From the NCBI GenBank assembly GCA_028704555.1, contig JAQWFD010000014.1, forward strand, positions 1 through 64,000: DNA of 64,000 nucleotides, written 5' to 3'. The DNA comes from Desulfobacterales bacterium (lineage in GTDB: Bacteria; Desulfobacterota; Desulfobacteria; Desulfobacterales; JAQWFD01). The notes below the pieces were generated by a model. The model had not been told where the DNA came from. It made no database searches and was given only the letters and a program-made list of their open reading frames with translations. Made by a program: the position numbers and the translations under genes. Position 1 is the stretch's first letter; every line of letters starts with the position of its first letter. Positions 35,651-44,586 of this stretch are shown here, piece by piece.

Positions 35651-36400
35651 ATGAGCGATGTGGTGGTATCCAGGGACGGGCAGGTTGCCGTTGTCACCTT
35701 GGCCAGGGGCAAGGTGAATGCGTTGAATGAATCCATGGTAGGTGAGCTCCGCGAATGTTTCGGCCGATTGGAGAAAGATCAGGCTATCCGGTCGGTCATG
35801 TTGACCGGCCAGGGACGGTTTTTTTCGTTTGGATTCGATATCCCCGAATTTTTTGATTGTTCCAGAGAAGATTTTACCGGATTTGTTACCCGATTTACAG
35901 AACTGTATACCTTCCTGTTTTTGTTCCCCAAACCGGTGATTGCAGCATTGAACGGTCATGCGATGGCGGGCGGGTGCATGCTGGCAACCGCATGTGATTA
36001 TCGGGTGATGGTCGACGGGAAGTCAAAAATTTCGTTAAATGAAATCAGTTTTGGCGCCACAGTCCTTGCCGGAAGTGTTTATATGCTTCGGGCATGCGTG
36101 GGCCATCGAAATGCGGAAAAAATTCTCTCTGGCGGATCGCTTTATTCTGCACAAGAGGCGCTGGAGGCAGGATTGATTGATCAGGCAGCAGACCCTCAGC
36201 GCCTGGCAGATGTGTCCATGCAGATCGCATCGGAATTTGGCCGGAAAGACAGCCGTGCGTTCAGCAGTATAAAGCAGCTGCTAAGAGAACCGGTAGCCCG
36301 CCGGATGCGGCAGGATGAACCCCGGTCTGTCAACGAATTCGTAAACATCTGGTATTCCGCGTCAGTTCGGGAAAACCTCAGGCAGATCAAAATTTTTTAA
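35651..36400 (+). CDS. Enoyl-CoA hydratase/isomerase family protein (crotonase)
   Basis: A 249-residue crotonase-fold protein with GGAGGTGTTC before the ATG at 35651. The oxyanion-hole segments GRFFSFGFDIPEFF and NGHAMAGGCMLATACDYRVM are intact. The following helix (SLNEISFGATVLAGS) lacks an obvious second catalytic Glu, so isomerase or another CoA reaction is as likely as hydration. It stands alone, with no beta-oxidation partner adjacent. Confidence 0.85.
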   Translation: MSDVVVSRDGQVAVVTLARGKVNALNESMVGELRECFGRLEKDQAIRSVMLTGQGRFFSFGFDIPEFFDCSREDFTGFVTRFTELYTFLFLFPKPVIAALNGHAMAGGCMLATACDYRVMVDGKSKISLNEISFGATVLAGSVYMLRACVGHRNAEKILSGGSLYSAQEALEAGLIDQAADPQRLADVSMQIASEFGRKDSRAFSSIKQLLREPVARRMRQDEPRSVNEFVNIWYSASVRENLRQIKIF

Positions 36401-36755
36401 GATAAGTTCTTGACGCTGTGATCCGATCTCGATTATTTAACAGAGTCAATCCATGAGAAGTATTCAAAAGGACTGTTACTGTCAGAGGCGTTAGCCTTAA
36501 AGCGGATTGGGATGCCGTCCGGATCTGATTTCCGGGTTTTCGTCCGTCCACTGCATAAGCTGTTGGAAAAAAAATTAAGACCTGTTATGGTGCATTTTGG
36601 AAGTTGTCGGATTTTCTGACGGTGTTGACTCATAACCTTTCGATTTGATGGCTAACTGCCTTATTTTTATGGAAGAAATCGAGCGCTTAAAAAAGACAAC
36701 AGATGTAGCGCTTTCCTGTGCTTAATCATGCAGCAGGAGAGAAAGGAGACGGGCA
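36401..36755. other. Intergenic region upstream of the cytochrome cluster
   Basis: 355 bases with no supported gene; the promoter of the cytochrome operon should be here. AGGAGAGAAAGGAGACGGGCA just before 36756 contains two good ribosome-binding sites. No operator is recognised. Confidence 0.4.
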
Positions 36756-37544
36756 ATGAGAAGGAGGGGGGTATTCGCTGTATTGGGCATCTTGTGGATC
36801 ATTTCCGGATATCAGTGGGCCCGGGCTGAAGTAGAACCGGTCCCCCTGGTGGAGGAGGACTGCTATAAATGTCACATGGAGATTGTCAATCTGGTTAAGG
36901 AAAAAGGCGGACTGCATCAGGATGTGGCCTGCCTTGAATGCCACGCGGAACATCCCCCTCAGGGAAAAGATGTTATCCCGGCATGTGATATGTGTCATGC
37001 CGCTGATGACTCGTCTCATTATGCGGTGAGTGGATGTAATTCCTGCCATGATCCGCATGCTCCCGGGAAAATCGATTTAACCCGGATCGATCCGGCCAAA
37101 CCCGCCTGCCTTTCCTGCCATCCGGATCAGGGCAAGGAAATGGATGCCGTTCCGACGCTGCATGCCGAACTCGACTGTAAGGAATGTCATACGGAACACG
37201 GCCAGGCACTGGGGTGCCTCGAATGTCATGAAACCCATACCGCCGCTATGGAGGAAAAAGACTGCCTCCGGTGTCACAAGCCTCACAGCCCCACACAGAT
37301 TTTTTATGATGATCAGATCCCATCAGGGTTCTGTGTCTGCTGTCATGACAAGGTCGGCGCCGGTCTTGCGGCAAGCAGCAAGGCGCATCAATCCATGGCG
37401 TGTACCGAATGTCACGAGCACTCGCATAAGGCCGCATCATCATGTGATGCCTGCCATGATCAAACGGTGCACGGCACGTATATGCATGAAAAATTCCCCG
37501 AATGTCTGACATGTCACAGGGATCCGCATGCGTTGGCTGAATAG
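36756..37544 (+). CDS. Exported multihaem c-type cytochrome, 12 CXXCH
   Basis: A 262-residue protein with an N-terminal signal (MRRRGVFAVLGILWIISGYQ, cleavage near ARA-EVE). I count twelve CXXCH motifs, from CYKCH to CLTCH, one haem per about 20 residues. Many extra His in pairs (HDPHAP, HKPHSP) are suitable as distal ligands. It resembles cytochrome c3-family or doubled NapC-like soluble cytochromes of sulfate and metal reducers. It is the first of three such genes in a row, and its C-terminus (CLTCHRDPHALAE) nearly repeats that of the next protein (CLRCHQDPHALIR), pointing to duplication. A periplasmic electron carrier or wire is likely. Confidence 0.88.
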   Translation: MRRRGVFAVLGILWIISGYQWARAEVEPVPLVEEDCYKCHMEIVNLVKEKGGLHQDVACLECHAEHPPQGKDVIPACDMCHAADDSSHYAVSGCNSCHDPHAPGKIDLTRIDPAKPACLSCHPDQGKEMDAVPTLHAELDCKECHTEHGQALGCLECHETHTAAMEEKDCLRCHKPHSPTQIFYDDQIPSGFCVCCHDKVGAGLAASSKAHQSMACTECHEHSHKAASSCDACHDQTVHGTYMHEKFPECLTCHRDPHALAE

Positions 37545-37626
37545 GTGAAAGATGATCAGTAAACATGGCGGCCGCCCGTCATGTTATATTCCGGGACGCT
37601 CTCGGAAGAGAGCATGGGGGGCAATC

Positions 37627-38883
37627 ATGAGAAGATACCTTATGGCGATTACAATCGGTTGCGGGGTGATGGTTCTGTCAAGCACATTATCCCTTGCCGG
37701 CGACGCTTATCCGCTGACGGATAAAGATTGTGTCAAATGCCATTTGCAACAGGTCAGGGATGTGGATGAACGCGGCGGGCTCCATAAAACAGAGGTGGGT
37801 TGTCTGGACTGTCACGAGGAGCATTCTCCCCGGGGGAAAAATACGATTGTTTCCTGCAGCCGTTGTCATGAACCGGCAGAACATGCGCATTATTCCGTAA
37901 AAAATTGCATTGCCTGCCATTATCCCCATTATCCGATGGAAATGGATCTGGCCCGGATCGATGCGGTCAAACCGGCATGCGTTTCCTGCCATCCGGCTCC
38001 GGAAACGGATATGAACCGGTATCCCGGTGAGCATGCCCGGATGGATTGCAAGGAGTGTCATCCGCGACACGGGGAATCGACCGCATGCGGGGAATGTCAT
38101 GATCCGCATGCCGATGGGATGGCGTTCGAGGATTGCCTCATGTGCCATCAGCCTCACCGGCCGGCCGCTATCGAATTTGCAGGTGCGCCGCCGGCAGGGC
38201 TGTGCAGCAGCTGCCATCCGGATGCGGTTCAGGAGATCACGGACAGAGGCGGGGCGCATGAGCAGGTGGGGTGCGTTGAATGCCATCTCCAGCATCCGCC
38301 GTCTGAGGCCGATGTCATTCCAGAATGTGCGATGTGTCATTCTCCGGGCGAATCAAACCACTATGGCGTGGGTAACTGCGGAGCGTGTCATTATCCCCAT
38401 TATCCCCTGGAAATCGACTACAAGCAAATCGCTTCCGTGAAACCGGTTTGTCTGTCCTGTCATCCAGAGCCGGGACGTCAGATGAAGAACAGTCCCAGCG
38501 GGCACGGGGCGCTTGACTGCAAGCAATGTCATGCGGATCATGCACAGTCATCCGAATGCATGCAGTGCCATGAGCCCCATTCGGCTGCAATGAGTACCGA
38601 AAACTGTTTTATGTGTCATCAGCCTCACAGTCCCGCGCCGGTTGCTTATACAGAACAGGTTCCGAATTCGTTCTGTGTCTGCTGCCATGATCGTCCGGGT
38701 GTTGATCTGAGCAGAACCCCTACGGCACATCGGGCCCTGGCGTGTATCTATTGCCATCAGAAACAGCATACGAACGTGGTTGAATGCAGGACCTGTCATG
38801 GGCAGCCGCATGCATCCGATCTTCATGCCAAGTATCCGGACTGCCTCAGGTGCCATCAGGACCCGCATGCCCTCATCCGGTAG
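37627..38883 (+). CDS. Exported multihaem c-type cytochrome, 20 CXXCH, internally duplicated
   Basis: A 418-residue protein. The ATG at 37627 (MRRYLMAITIGCGVMVLSST..) gives a clean signal peptide ending near SLA-GDA; the longer frame from 37552 does not. There are twenty CXXCH motifs. Haems 1-8 and 9-16 follow the same order and linker sequence (for instance CIACHYPHYPMEMDLARI and CGACHYPHYPLEIDYKQI), so an eight-haem module was duplicated and a shorter tail added. It should be periplasmic or surface-exposed and could bridge long distances. Confidence 0.88.
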   Translation: MRRYLMAITIGCGVMVLSSTLSLAGDAYPLTDKDCVKCHLQQVRDVDERGGLHKTEVGCLDCHEEHSPRGKNTIVSCSRCHEPAEHAHYSVKNCIACHYPHYPMEMDLARIDAVKPACVSCHPAPETDMNRYPGEHARMDCKECHPRHGESTACGECHDPHADGMAFEDCLMCHQPHRPAAIEFAGAPPAGLCSSCHPDAVQEITDRGGAHEQVGCVECHLQHPPSEADVIPECAMCHSPGESNHYGVGNCGACHYPHYPLEIDYKQIASVKPVCLSCHPEPGRQMKNSPSGHGALDCKQCHADHAQSSECMQCHEPHSAAMSTENCFMCHQPHSPAPVAYTEQVPNSFCVCCHDRPGVDLSRTPTAHRALACIYCHQKQHTNVVECRTCHGQPHASDLHAKYPDCLRCHQDPHALIR

Positions 38884-38949
38884 CCGACCCGCTGACCGAA
38901 TGGGGTGAACGACTTATGAATCCGGTGGCGTTTGTGAACGGTTAATCAG

Positions 38950-39819
38950 ATGGGAAAATATGAGATGAAACAAAAAATATGTGCTATTTTTACGCTGTGG
39001 ATGTTGTTGCTTTGGGGATGGTCTGCTCCGGCCTTCAGCGCTGCCGAGGCAGAGGGGCCTGATGTCTATCGTCAGGAAATAACGCCTATGACCACTGGCG
39101 AATGTGCCCGCTGCCATTATTCGGTTTTTACGGATATCAGGGACAAGGGCGGTGCGCATCAGCTGGCATGTGCCGAATGCCATGAAATCTATCATACGTA
39201 TAAGCCGGGGAAAGCTTGGAAAGATGTCGTTCCCGGCTGTGGCGGATGTCATGGAAACGAGCACGGAGAGGCGCTGACCGATTGCCTCAGGTGCCATGAA
39301 AATGCCCATGCACCTGTGAAGAGCCTCAGATCGGATACGATGGGCGGCGATTGCCGCCTGTGCCATTCTGAACCGGCAGAAGCGCTGAAAAAATATGTCA
39401 GTTCTCATTCCGACCTGTCATGCAGTGAATGTCATCACGGTGAACACGGCTTTGTACCGGATTGTACCGAATGCCATGACCAGCCGCACGTCGATTATGT
39501 GAGCAATGGTGCGTGTGCCGCCTGCCATCCAGTGCACATGCCGCTGGTGATACGATATGCCGGGGAGCCAGATGATGCGCTCTGTGCCGGATGTCATGGC
39601 AAAGAGCAGCAGAATATGGCCGGCAGCGAAAAAAACCATCGGTTTCTCAAGTGCGTATTCTGCCACTCCGGTGAGCACGGTTTTATCCCGACCTGTCAGG
39701 CGTGCCATAAAAATGGACCGCACAGTCAGGATATGCTGCAGAAATTCAGAGGCTGCAACAACTGCCACGGGGATGCTCACAGCCTGAAGCTGCAGGGATC
39801 GGGAGCCCTTGAACCCTGA
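38950..39819 (+). CDS. Exported multihaem c-type cytochrome, 12 CXXCH, diverged type
   Basis: A 289-residue protein with a signal peptide (hydrophobic IFTLWMLLLWGWSAPAFS). The ATG at 38965 is an alternative start. It has twelve CXXCH motifs from CARCH to CNNCH. Its spacing differs from the two upstream cytochromes; HGEHGF occurs twice, after haems 6 and 10. It completes a run of 44 predicted haems over 3 kb and probably works with the upstream proteins in periplasmic electron transfer. Confidence 0.87.
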   Translation: MGKYEMKQKICAIFTLWMLLLWGWSAPAFSAAEAEGPDVYRQEITPMTTGECARCHYSVFTDIRDKGGAHQLACAECHEIYHTYKPGKAWKDVVPGCGGCHGNEHGEALTDCLRCHENAHAPVKSLRSDTMGGDCRLCHSEPAEALKKYVSSHSDLSCSECHHGEHGFVPDCTECHDQPHVDYVSNGACAACHPVHMPLVIRYAGEPDDALCAGCHGKEQQNMAGSEKNHRFLKCVFCHSGEHGFIPTCQACHKNGPHSQDMLQKFRGCNNCHGDAHSLKLQGSGALEP

Positions 39820-39913
39820 GGACGGATTGTGAAGATATGTGTTCGGAAGGCCCGCTGAAGGGGCGGATATTGAACCGGGTAGCCGACCGCAAGATGTCAA
39901 AGGACCAAAACAG

Positions 39914-41002
39914 ATGAAAACACGACGTATAATAATATATGCAGTCATACTGGCCGTCATTTCTGCCCTGGCCTGCGGAGGGTATTGGGCGTATACATAT
40001 ATGGCCGATCAATATTGCTGGAAATGTACGACCGGCCAATACTACGAGCGGGCTTCCGTACTGATTCAGTCGGATGATCAAGCAAGCCGTAAAAAAGGGA
40101 TCGGTTTTTTGAAGTCGGCTGCGGCCGGCGAGAATATCGATGCCCTGATTATTCTCGGTGAGCTGTACATGGAATCGTTTCCTCAGACCTGGTGCCGGCA
40201 TTTTCCCGATATGATCGATGCGCTCAGGCTCCATACGCCGCCTGATTCACATATGGCGCTATCGTTTTTCAAGCGGCTGGCAGATATCCTGTCGTCCGAG
40301 ATTGGCCAATACGCTGATATGCAGTACAATTTAGGCCTGCTGGCCAGGGAAGGGATGCTGACCGGTCCGGCCTTCGAAGGGATGGCTTACAAATGGTTTG
40401 AAATCAGCGCCGCACAGGGAAATGTTTATGCCATGGATCAGGTCGGACTGCATTATGATGCACTGGGTGAGTATGGCACGGCGGCAAAGCTCTTCAAACA
40501 GGCGGCCTCTTCCGGGCGCGTTCCGGCTTCAGCTGTTATGATGGGCGATTATTATCAGTATGGGAAGGGCGTGGATCAGGATTTTCAGCAAGCCATGCTG
40601 ATGTACCGCCAGGCACTGAGCATACTCAATGAGGCCGGGTTGGGTATCAGCCCGCAAACCATTCACGACCTTTCCGACAAGGCAACCCAGCGGTTGGCGG
40701 TTGTGCAGCAGAAGGTTGCTCAACTGCCGAAAGGCGCGGCCATTAAAATTTCATACGCAATCCGAGGGAGTGTGAACCAGTACAGCGTGCATGTCCCGGA
40801 TTCTGCCGGCCAGCTGATCGGCCGCGTTGAAAATCAGAAGGGGACGGTTCGTGCATGGTTGACCGGTCAGATGCAGGCGGGTTCGGATGCACTGATCGGC
40901 AACGCCGCCTCGATGAATGACGGATTGATATGGATTTTGAACACCTACGCAAAAACGAAGCACGGATCTGATAAGCGGTTTGCTTTTATCATGACAAAAT
41001 AG
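39914..41002 (+). CDS. Membrane-anchored Sel1/TPR-repeat protein
   Basis: A 362-residue protein with one N-terminal helix (RRIIIYAVILAVISALACGG, about residues 4-23) followed by CWKC. Several Sel1-like repeats follow: ADMQYNLGLLAREGML, AYKWFEISAAQGNVYAMDQV and ASAVMMGDYYQYGKGVDQDF. Sel1 repeats are protein-binding scaffolds. Position directly after three cytochromes suggests assembly or tethering of that system, which is inference. The last 90 residues form an unrecognised domain. Confidence 0.75.
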   Translation: MKTRRIIIYAVILAVISALACGGYWAYTYMADQYCWKCTTGQYYERASVLIQSDDQASRKKGIGFLKSAAAGENIDALIILGELYMESFPQTWCRHFPDMIDALRLHTPPDSHMALSFFKRLADILSSEIGQYADMQYNLGLLAREGMLTGPAFEGMAYKWFEISAAQGNVYAMDQVGLHYDALGEYGTAAKLFKQAASSGRVPASAVMMGDYYQYGKGVDQDFQQAMLMYRQALSILNEAGLGISPQTIHDLSDKATQRLAVVQQKVAQLPKGAAIKISYAIRGSVNQYSVHVPDSAGQLIGRVENQKGTVRAWLTGQMQAGSDALIGNAASMNDGLIWILNTYAKTKHGSDKRFAFIMTK

Positions 41003-41014
41003 GGTCATTTTTCA

Positions 41015-42226
41015 ATGAAACGATATCTGTTTCCATTTACGGCGATCATCGGTCAGGAGTCCATGAAAACGGCCCTGATCTTAAATGCGGTGGACCCCAC
41101 CATCGGAGGGGTATTGATCAGCGGCCACAAAGGGACAGGAAAATCGACGGCTGTCCGGGCGCTGAGCCGGATTCTTCCGGAAATTGAAGTCGTGGATGGA
41201 TGCCCGTACAACTGTTCTCCGGATGAACCTGAATTGATGGATCAGGAATGCGCTGATCGGTTGCAACAGGGCGAAACGCTGTCCCGAATGCGGCGTACGA
41301 TGCCGGTCGTGGAACTCCCTTTGAGCGCAACTGAAGACCGGCTGGTCGGGACCCTTCATGTTGAGCATGCGCTGCGGACCGGAAAACGGCGTTTTGAACC
41401 CGGCCTTCTGGCAGCCGCCAATCGCGGAATTTTGTATGTGGATGAAGTCAATCTTCTGGATGATCATCTGGTGGACATGCTTCTGGATTCAGCATCCTCA
41501 GGGGTAAATATAGTTGAACGCGAGGGAATTTCCTTCATCCATCCGGCCCGGTTTATATTGATCGGGACGATGAATCCGGAGGAAGGCGAGCTTCGGTCTC
41601 AGTTTCTGGACCGGTTCGGCCTGAGCGTAACGGTCAAGGGGTTGGATGATATCAGCCAGCGGCAGCAGGTAGTCCGTCAGCGCATTGCGTTTGAGCAGGA
41701 TCCTGAAGCTTTTCTCGGCAAATGGTCCGTATGGGAAAAAATGATGGCGGATCAGATTATTCAGGCCAGGGCCGCCCTGCCGTCGGTCCGCATGAGCGAT
41801 GCCATGCTGAATCTGGCGGTACGTCTTTCCATGGAAATGCACGTTCATGGTCACCGGTCCGACATCGCGATTCTCAAATCCGCGCGGGCGTTAGCTGCCC
41901 TGATGGAAAGTGATGAGGTCACTCAGAGCCATATCGCGGAAGCGGCCCGTTTTGTTCTTCCACACCGCATTCAGGATGCGCTTCTGGCCTCTCCGGAGGC
42001 ATTGATGAAAAAGCTCGATGCGGCCCTCGGCATCATTCTGGACGACACCCCCTCACTGCCGGGTTATGCGGATGGTGAGGGGATGGAAGCCTTTGATTTT
42101 GATGACATCGACCGGGAGGTACCCGGCGCCATGGCGGCCAGCAATGCATCGATGTTTTTTTCCTATTTTTCCAAAAAAAAAAATCCATATTTGAAGCCGA
42201 TGAAAGCGTCTGTGTTGCCGGCATAA
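41015..42226 (+). CDS. Magnesium-chelatase I-type AAA+ ATPase, N-terminal part of a frameshifted I-D protein
   Basis: 403 residues in this frame. Walker [16 protein letters not shown] (about residues 35-49), the chelatase motifs [13 protein letters not shown] and [33 protein letters not shown] (abridged, Walker B), and sensor 1 [13 protein letters not shown] are intact. The true coding sense leaves this frame in an A11 run at 42173-42183; the tail [13 protein letters not shown] is out-of-frame junk. The continuation is the next feature. Such fused I-D proteins insert Mg or Co into tetrapyrroles or act as MoxR-like chaperones; no chelatase H subunit is nearby. Confidence 0.85.
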   Translation: MKRYLFPFTAIIGQESMKTALILNAVDPTIGGVLISGHKGTGKSTAVRALSRILPEIEVVDGCPYNCSPDEPELMDQECADRLQQGETLSRMRRTMPVVELPLSATEDRLVGTLHVEHALRTGKRRFEPGLLAAANRGILYVDEVNLLDDHLVDMLLDSASSGVNIVEREGISFIHPARFILIGTMNPEEGELRSQFLDRFGLSVTVKGLDDISQRQQVVRQRIAFEQDPEAFLGKWSVWEKMMADQIIQARAALPSVRMSDAMLNLAVRLSMEMHVHGHRSDIAILKSARALAALMESDEVTQSHIAEAARFVLPHRIQDALLASPEALMKKLDAALGIILDDTPSLPGYADGEGMEAFDFDDIDREVPGAMAASNASMFFSYFSKKKNPYLKPMKASVLPA

Positions 42227-43035
42227 ATTTCGATGAGTTGAGAACGGGCGGCTGTCTGCCGGGTCGGCAGCAAAAGTCCTATACCACCTCCCGTTCAGGC
42301 CGATATGTATATGCGGCTCCTGTTAAAAAAGGTGAAAAAAACTTTGATATTGCCGTTGATGCGACGCTTCGCGCATCAGTTCTGAGACGGGCTCAGACAG
42401 GGCATATCGAGGGGAATCCGGTTTCGATTAGCCCATCTGATTTTCGTAAAAAAGTCCGTCTTCGGCCCGAAAACAATCTGGTGATTTTTGTGGTGGACGC
42501 CTCTGAATCCATGGGAGAGGGTACATTTTCCCGAATGGCTGCTGCCAAGGGGGCCGTTCTGGCGATGTTGTCCCGGGCGTATCAGAAGCGGGATCGCGTT
42601 GGGCTCGTAAGTTTCAGAGATGAACAGGCAGATGTCCTTTTATATCCGACAAACAGCATTCTGCTCGCCAAGGAACGATTGCGTCGACTGCCAATCGGAG
42701 GGGCGACGCCTTTCGCCGACGGGTTGATGACGGCATGGAGTCTGGTCAAAACTGAACGTACAAAAAATCAGGGAATTAAACCGCTTCTGGTGGTTATTTC
42801 CGATGGCGAGGCGAATGTGTCCCTGCAACGCCGTGTGAATGTGATGGATGAGCTGCTGTCGATAGCCGGGAAAATACAGGAAGATAACATCCCCTCGATT
42901 GTCATCGATACGCAACGGCTGGCAAAACGGACGGATGACATGCGCCGGATTGCACTGTCACTGGGCGGAAATTATTATCATGTGGACCGGATGAAGGCGC
43001 AGAATATATTAGCGGCCATTTGTAACACAAATTAG
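42184..43035 (+). CDS. Magnesium-chelatase D-type VWA domain, C-terminal part of the frameshifted I-D protein
   Basis: In the -1 frame after the A11 tract the sequence reads [20 protein letters not shown], then ..SGRYVYAAPV. This is the usual linker of single-chain chelatase I-D proteins, so the upstream ATPase and this part are one gene. A VWA/integrin-I domain follows with the MIDAS motif FVVDASESMGEG (about residues 100-111 of this part), SFRDEQADV and the Thr/Asp sites GGATPFADG and VISDGEANV. Without frameshift correction there is no good start codon (the TTG at 42238 has no ribosome site). The protein is made only if RNA polymerase or the ribosome slips, or if the A count in the assembly is wrong by one. 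Confidence 0.82.
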   Translation, partial: SIFEADESVCVAGINFDELRTGGCLPGRQQKSYTTSRSGRYVYAAPVKKGEKNFDIAVDATLRASVLRRAQTGHIEGNPVSISPSDFRKKVRLRPENNLVIFVVDASESMGEGTFSRMAAAKGAVLAMLSRAYQKRDRVGLVSFRDEQADVLLYPTNSILLAKERLRRLPIGGATPFADGLMTAWSLVKTERTKNQGIKPLLVVISDGEANVSLQRRVNVMDELLSIAGKIQEDNIPSIVIDTQRLAKRTDDMRRIALSLGGNYYHVDRMKAQNILAAICNTN

Positions 43036-43280
43036 CGGGTTTCCATCGGCAGTCTGTTTCCCGCATAGGCGATTGGCCGGTGGAGGGCAACGCCGATTCC
43101 TCCGGAGTCAGCCTCATATTTTAATCCTCAAAATGCCCCATGGATTTTTTCGGTTCAAATCGTCGCACCCCTTAAACTTGAAAAAATCATCGTGATTTAT
43201 GGCCGGCAGAAAAATTGCCGGAGGTTGACGCATCAGCCGGAACCGAAAGCCATGTGCCGTTCACATGACCTTCCGTCAGG

Positions 43281-43736
43281 TCAGCGGGATATGAACCGGA
43301 TTTTCTGCTGATCGGTTATGATGAACTTCATCCCGTCGATTTCAATGCGGTCAAACGAAAATCCTTGAGACAGGAGGGCGGCTGCCGCCAGTCTGGCGTT
43401 CTGTACGTTTTGTTTTTGAATACACACCGCTGCAACCTCTTTCAGCTGCTTTATGTCATCCGCAACTTTCTCCAGCTCATGATGCAGCTGAGGAATATTT
43501 TCTGTTGTTAACCGGCTCGTTGATTCCTTTATTTTGTTTAATCGGCAGTCAACTGACTGGAGGAGTTCTTCCAGAGAATGATCCTTGACAGATCCTGTAT
43601 CCGGAACAGACGGTTGAGGTGACCGGGGAGGCGAGGATGACGGCGGCACCGGCGATGAAGCTTGAAATTCCTTTAAATTATAGGGCTTTAATGACTCGAC
43701 CAGCTGGAGTTCTTCCGGTGTCAGTTCATCGTTCAT
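43281..43736 (-). CDS. Hypothetical protein with Pro/Ser-rich linker and coiled coil
   Basis: A 151-residue protein not assigned to a family. It starts MNDELTPEELQLVESL, then has a Pro/Ser-rich segment (about residues 27-45), a long helical part (50-110) predicted as coiled coil (EELLQSVDCRLNKIKESTSR) and a small C-terminal domain (FSFDRIEIDGMKFIITDQQK). It is convergent with the chelatase-like gene. Function unknown. Confidence 0.55.
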   Translation of the reverse strand: MNDELTPEELQLVESLKPYNLKEFQASSPVPPSSSPPRSPQPSVPDTGSVKDHSLEELLQSVDCRLNKIKESTSRLTTENIPQLHHELEKVADDIKQLKEVAAVCIQKQNVQNARLAAAALLSQGFSFDRIEIDGMKFIITDQQKIRFISR

Positions 43737-44097
43737 GGGGTATGTTCCGATCGTATGTTTATTGATTCAACTGCAAAGGCAGCGGCGTGAATATCCGCTC
43801 GATGCGGTCAGGAATAAATCTGCCGGTCATTGAAACCATAACCGGCATGACGGGTTTAACGTATTTGAATGTCGATATAATACAAACCGGCTGATTAGTA
43901 AACGGATAAAAGTCAATTATCAGCTTAAGATATGATGGGTTTGCCTTGAGTTATGAGCAAAATATGGTATATAACGCCTGATGGCGTTTCAAGGCCTCGC
44001 TATCCTGTTAAATCGTCTGCAATACGAGTCAATGCATCAGCGTGTTTAAAACGGATTTGGCCAGGGCTTTTTATAACGTATAACCGCAGGATACATC
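43737..44097. other. Intergenic region between divergent genes
   Basis: 361 bases between the divergent coiled-coil gene and the SnoaL-like gene. No coding region or named regulatory element could be supported. Confidence 0.35.
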
Positions 44098-44517
44098 ATG
44101 AAAGATCAACAGAGCGTAACGATGGATGAAGCAGTCGAAGCGTATGCCGCTGCTTGGAACAATCTTGATTTCAGCCGGTTTGAACCTCTGGTCGCTGAAG
44201 ATGTTCAATATGTATCACAAAATGTTATTGTAGAAATTGATTGTAAAACCGGGCTCATGACCTATTTCCGGGATCTGGTTGAGGTGATTCGATTTTCTCC
44301 GGAAAAAAAAGTGTTCGCCGAATTAGGCATGACCATGCCCTATGATATGTATCCCAAAGGCGGGGAACCCTGTGTCATATTGTCCCAGGGGGGAAAAGAC
44401 CATATCATCGCCCTGGTTCTTTTTGAACTCAAAGAAAATAAAATTTCAAAAATAGAACATTGTACGTTTATTCCCGATCCCTGCACCGCGCATCGGTCGG
44501 GGAATTACCCGAAGTAA
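44098..44517 (+). CDS. SnoaL/NTF2-like small protein
   Basis: A 139-residue alpha+beta barrel-type protein. The start TMDEAVEAYAAAWNNLDFSRFEPLVAEDVQYVSQ is the usual NTF2-like entry helix and strand (abridged), and the rest (VFAELGMTMPYDMYPKGGEPCVIL) alternates strands. Family members are ligand-binding or small-molecule enzymes; none can be chosen here. The last residues include HCTFIPDPC. It lies 69 bases before the FadL-type gene. Confidence 0.65.
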   Translation: MKDQQSVTMDEAVEAYAAAWNNLDFSRFEPLVAEDVQYVSQNVIVEIDCKTGLMTYFRDLVEVIRFSPEKKVFAELGMTMPYDMYPKGGEPCVILSQGGKDHIIALVLFELKENKISKIEHCTFIPDPCTAHRSGNYPK

Positions 44518-44586
44518 TGCGGTTTCTTGTTTCAGGCATGACCGCTGCTGAGGTTATGGCCGGATACGTCTGGAGTCGATCGTTTC

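Noticed and set aside
43140..43200. Possible tRNA T-arm (GGTTCAAATC)
   Set aside because: No matching acceptor, D or anticodon arms could be folded around it. No tRNA was found anywhere in the window.
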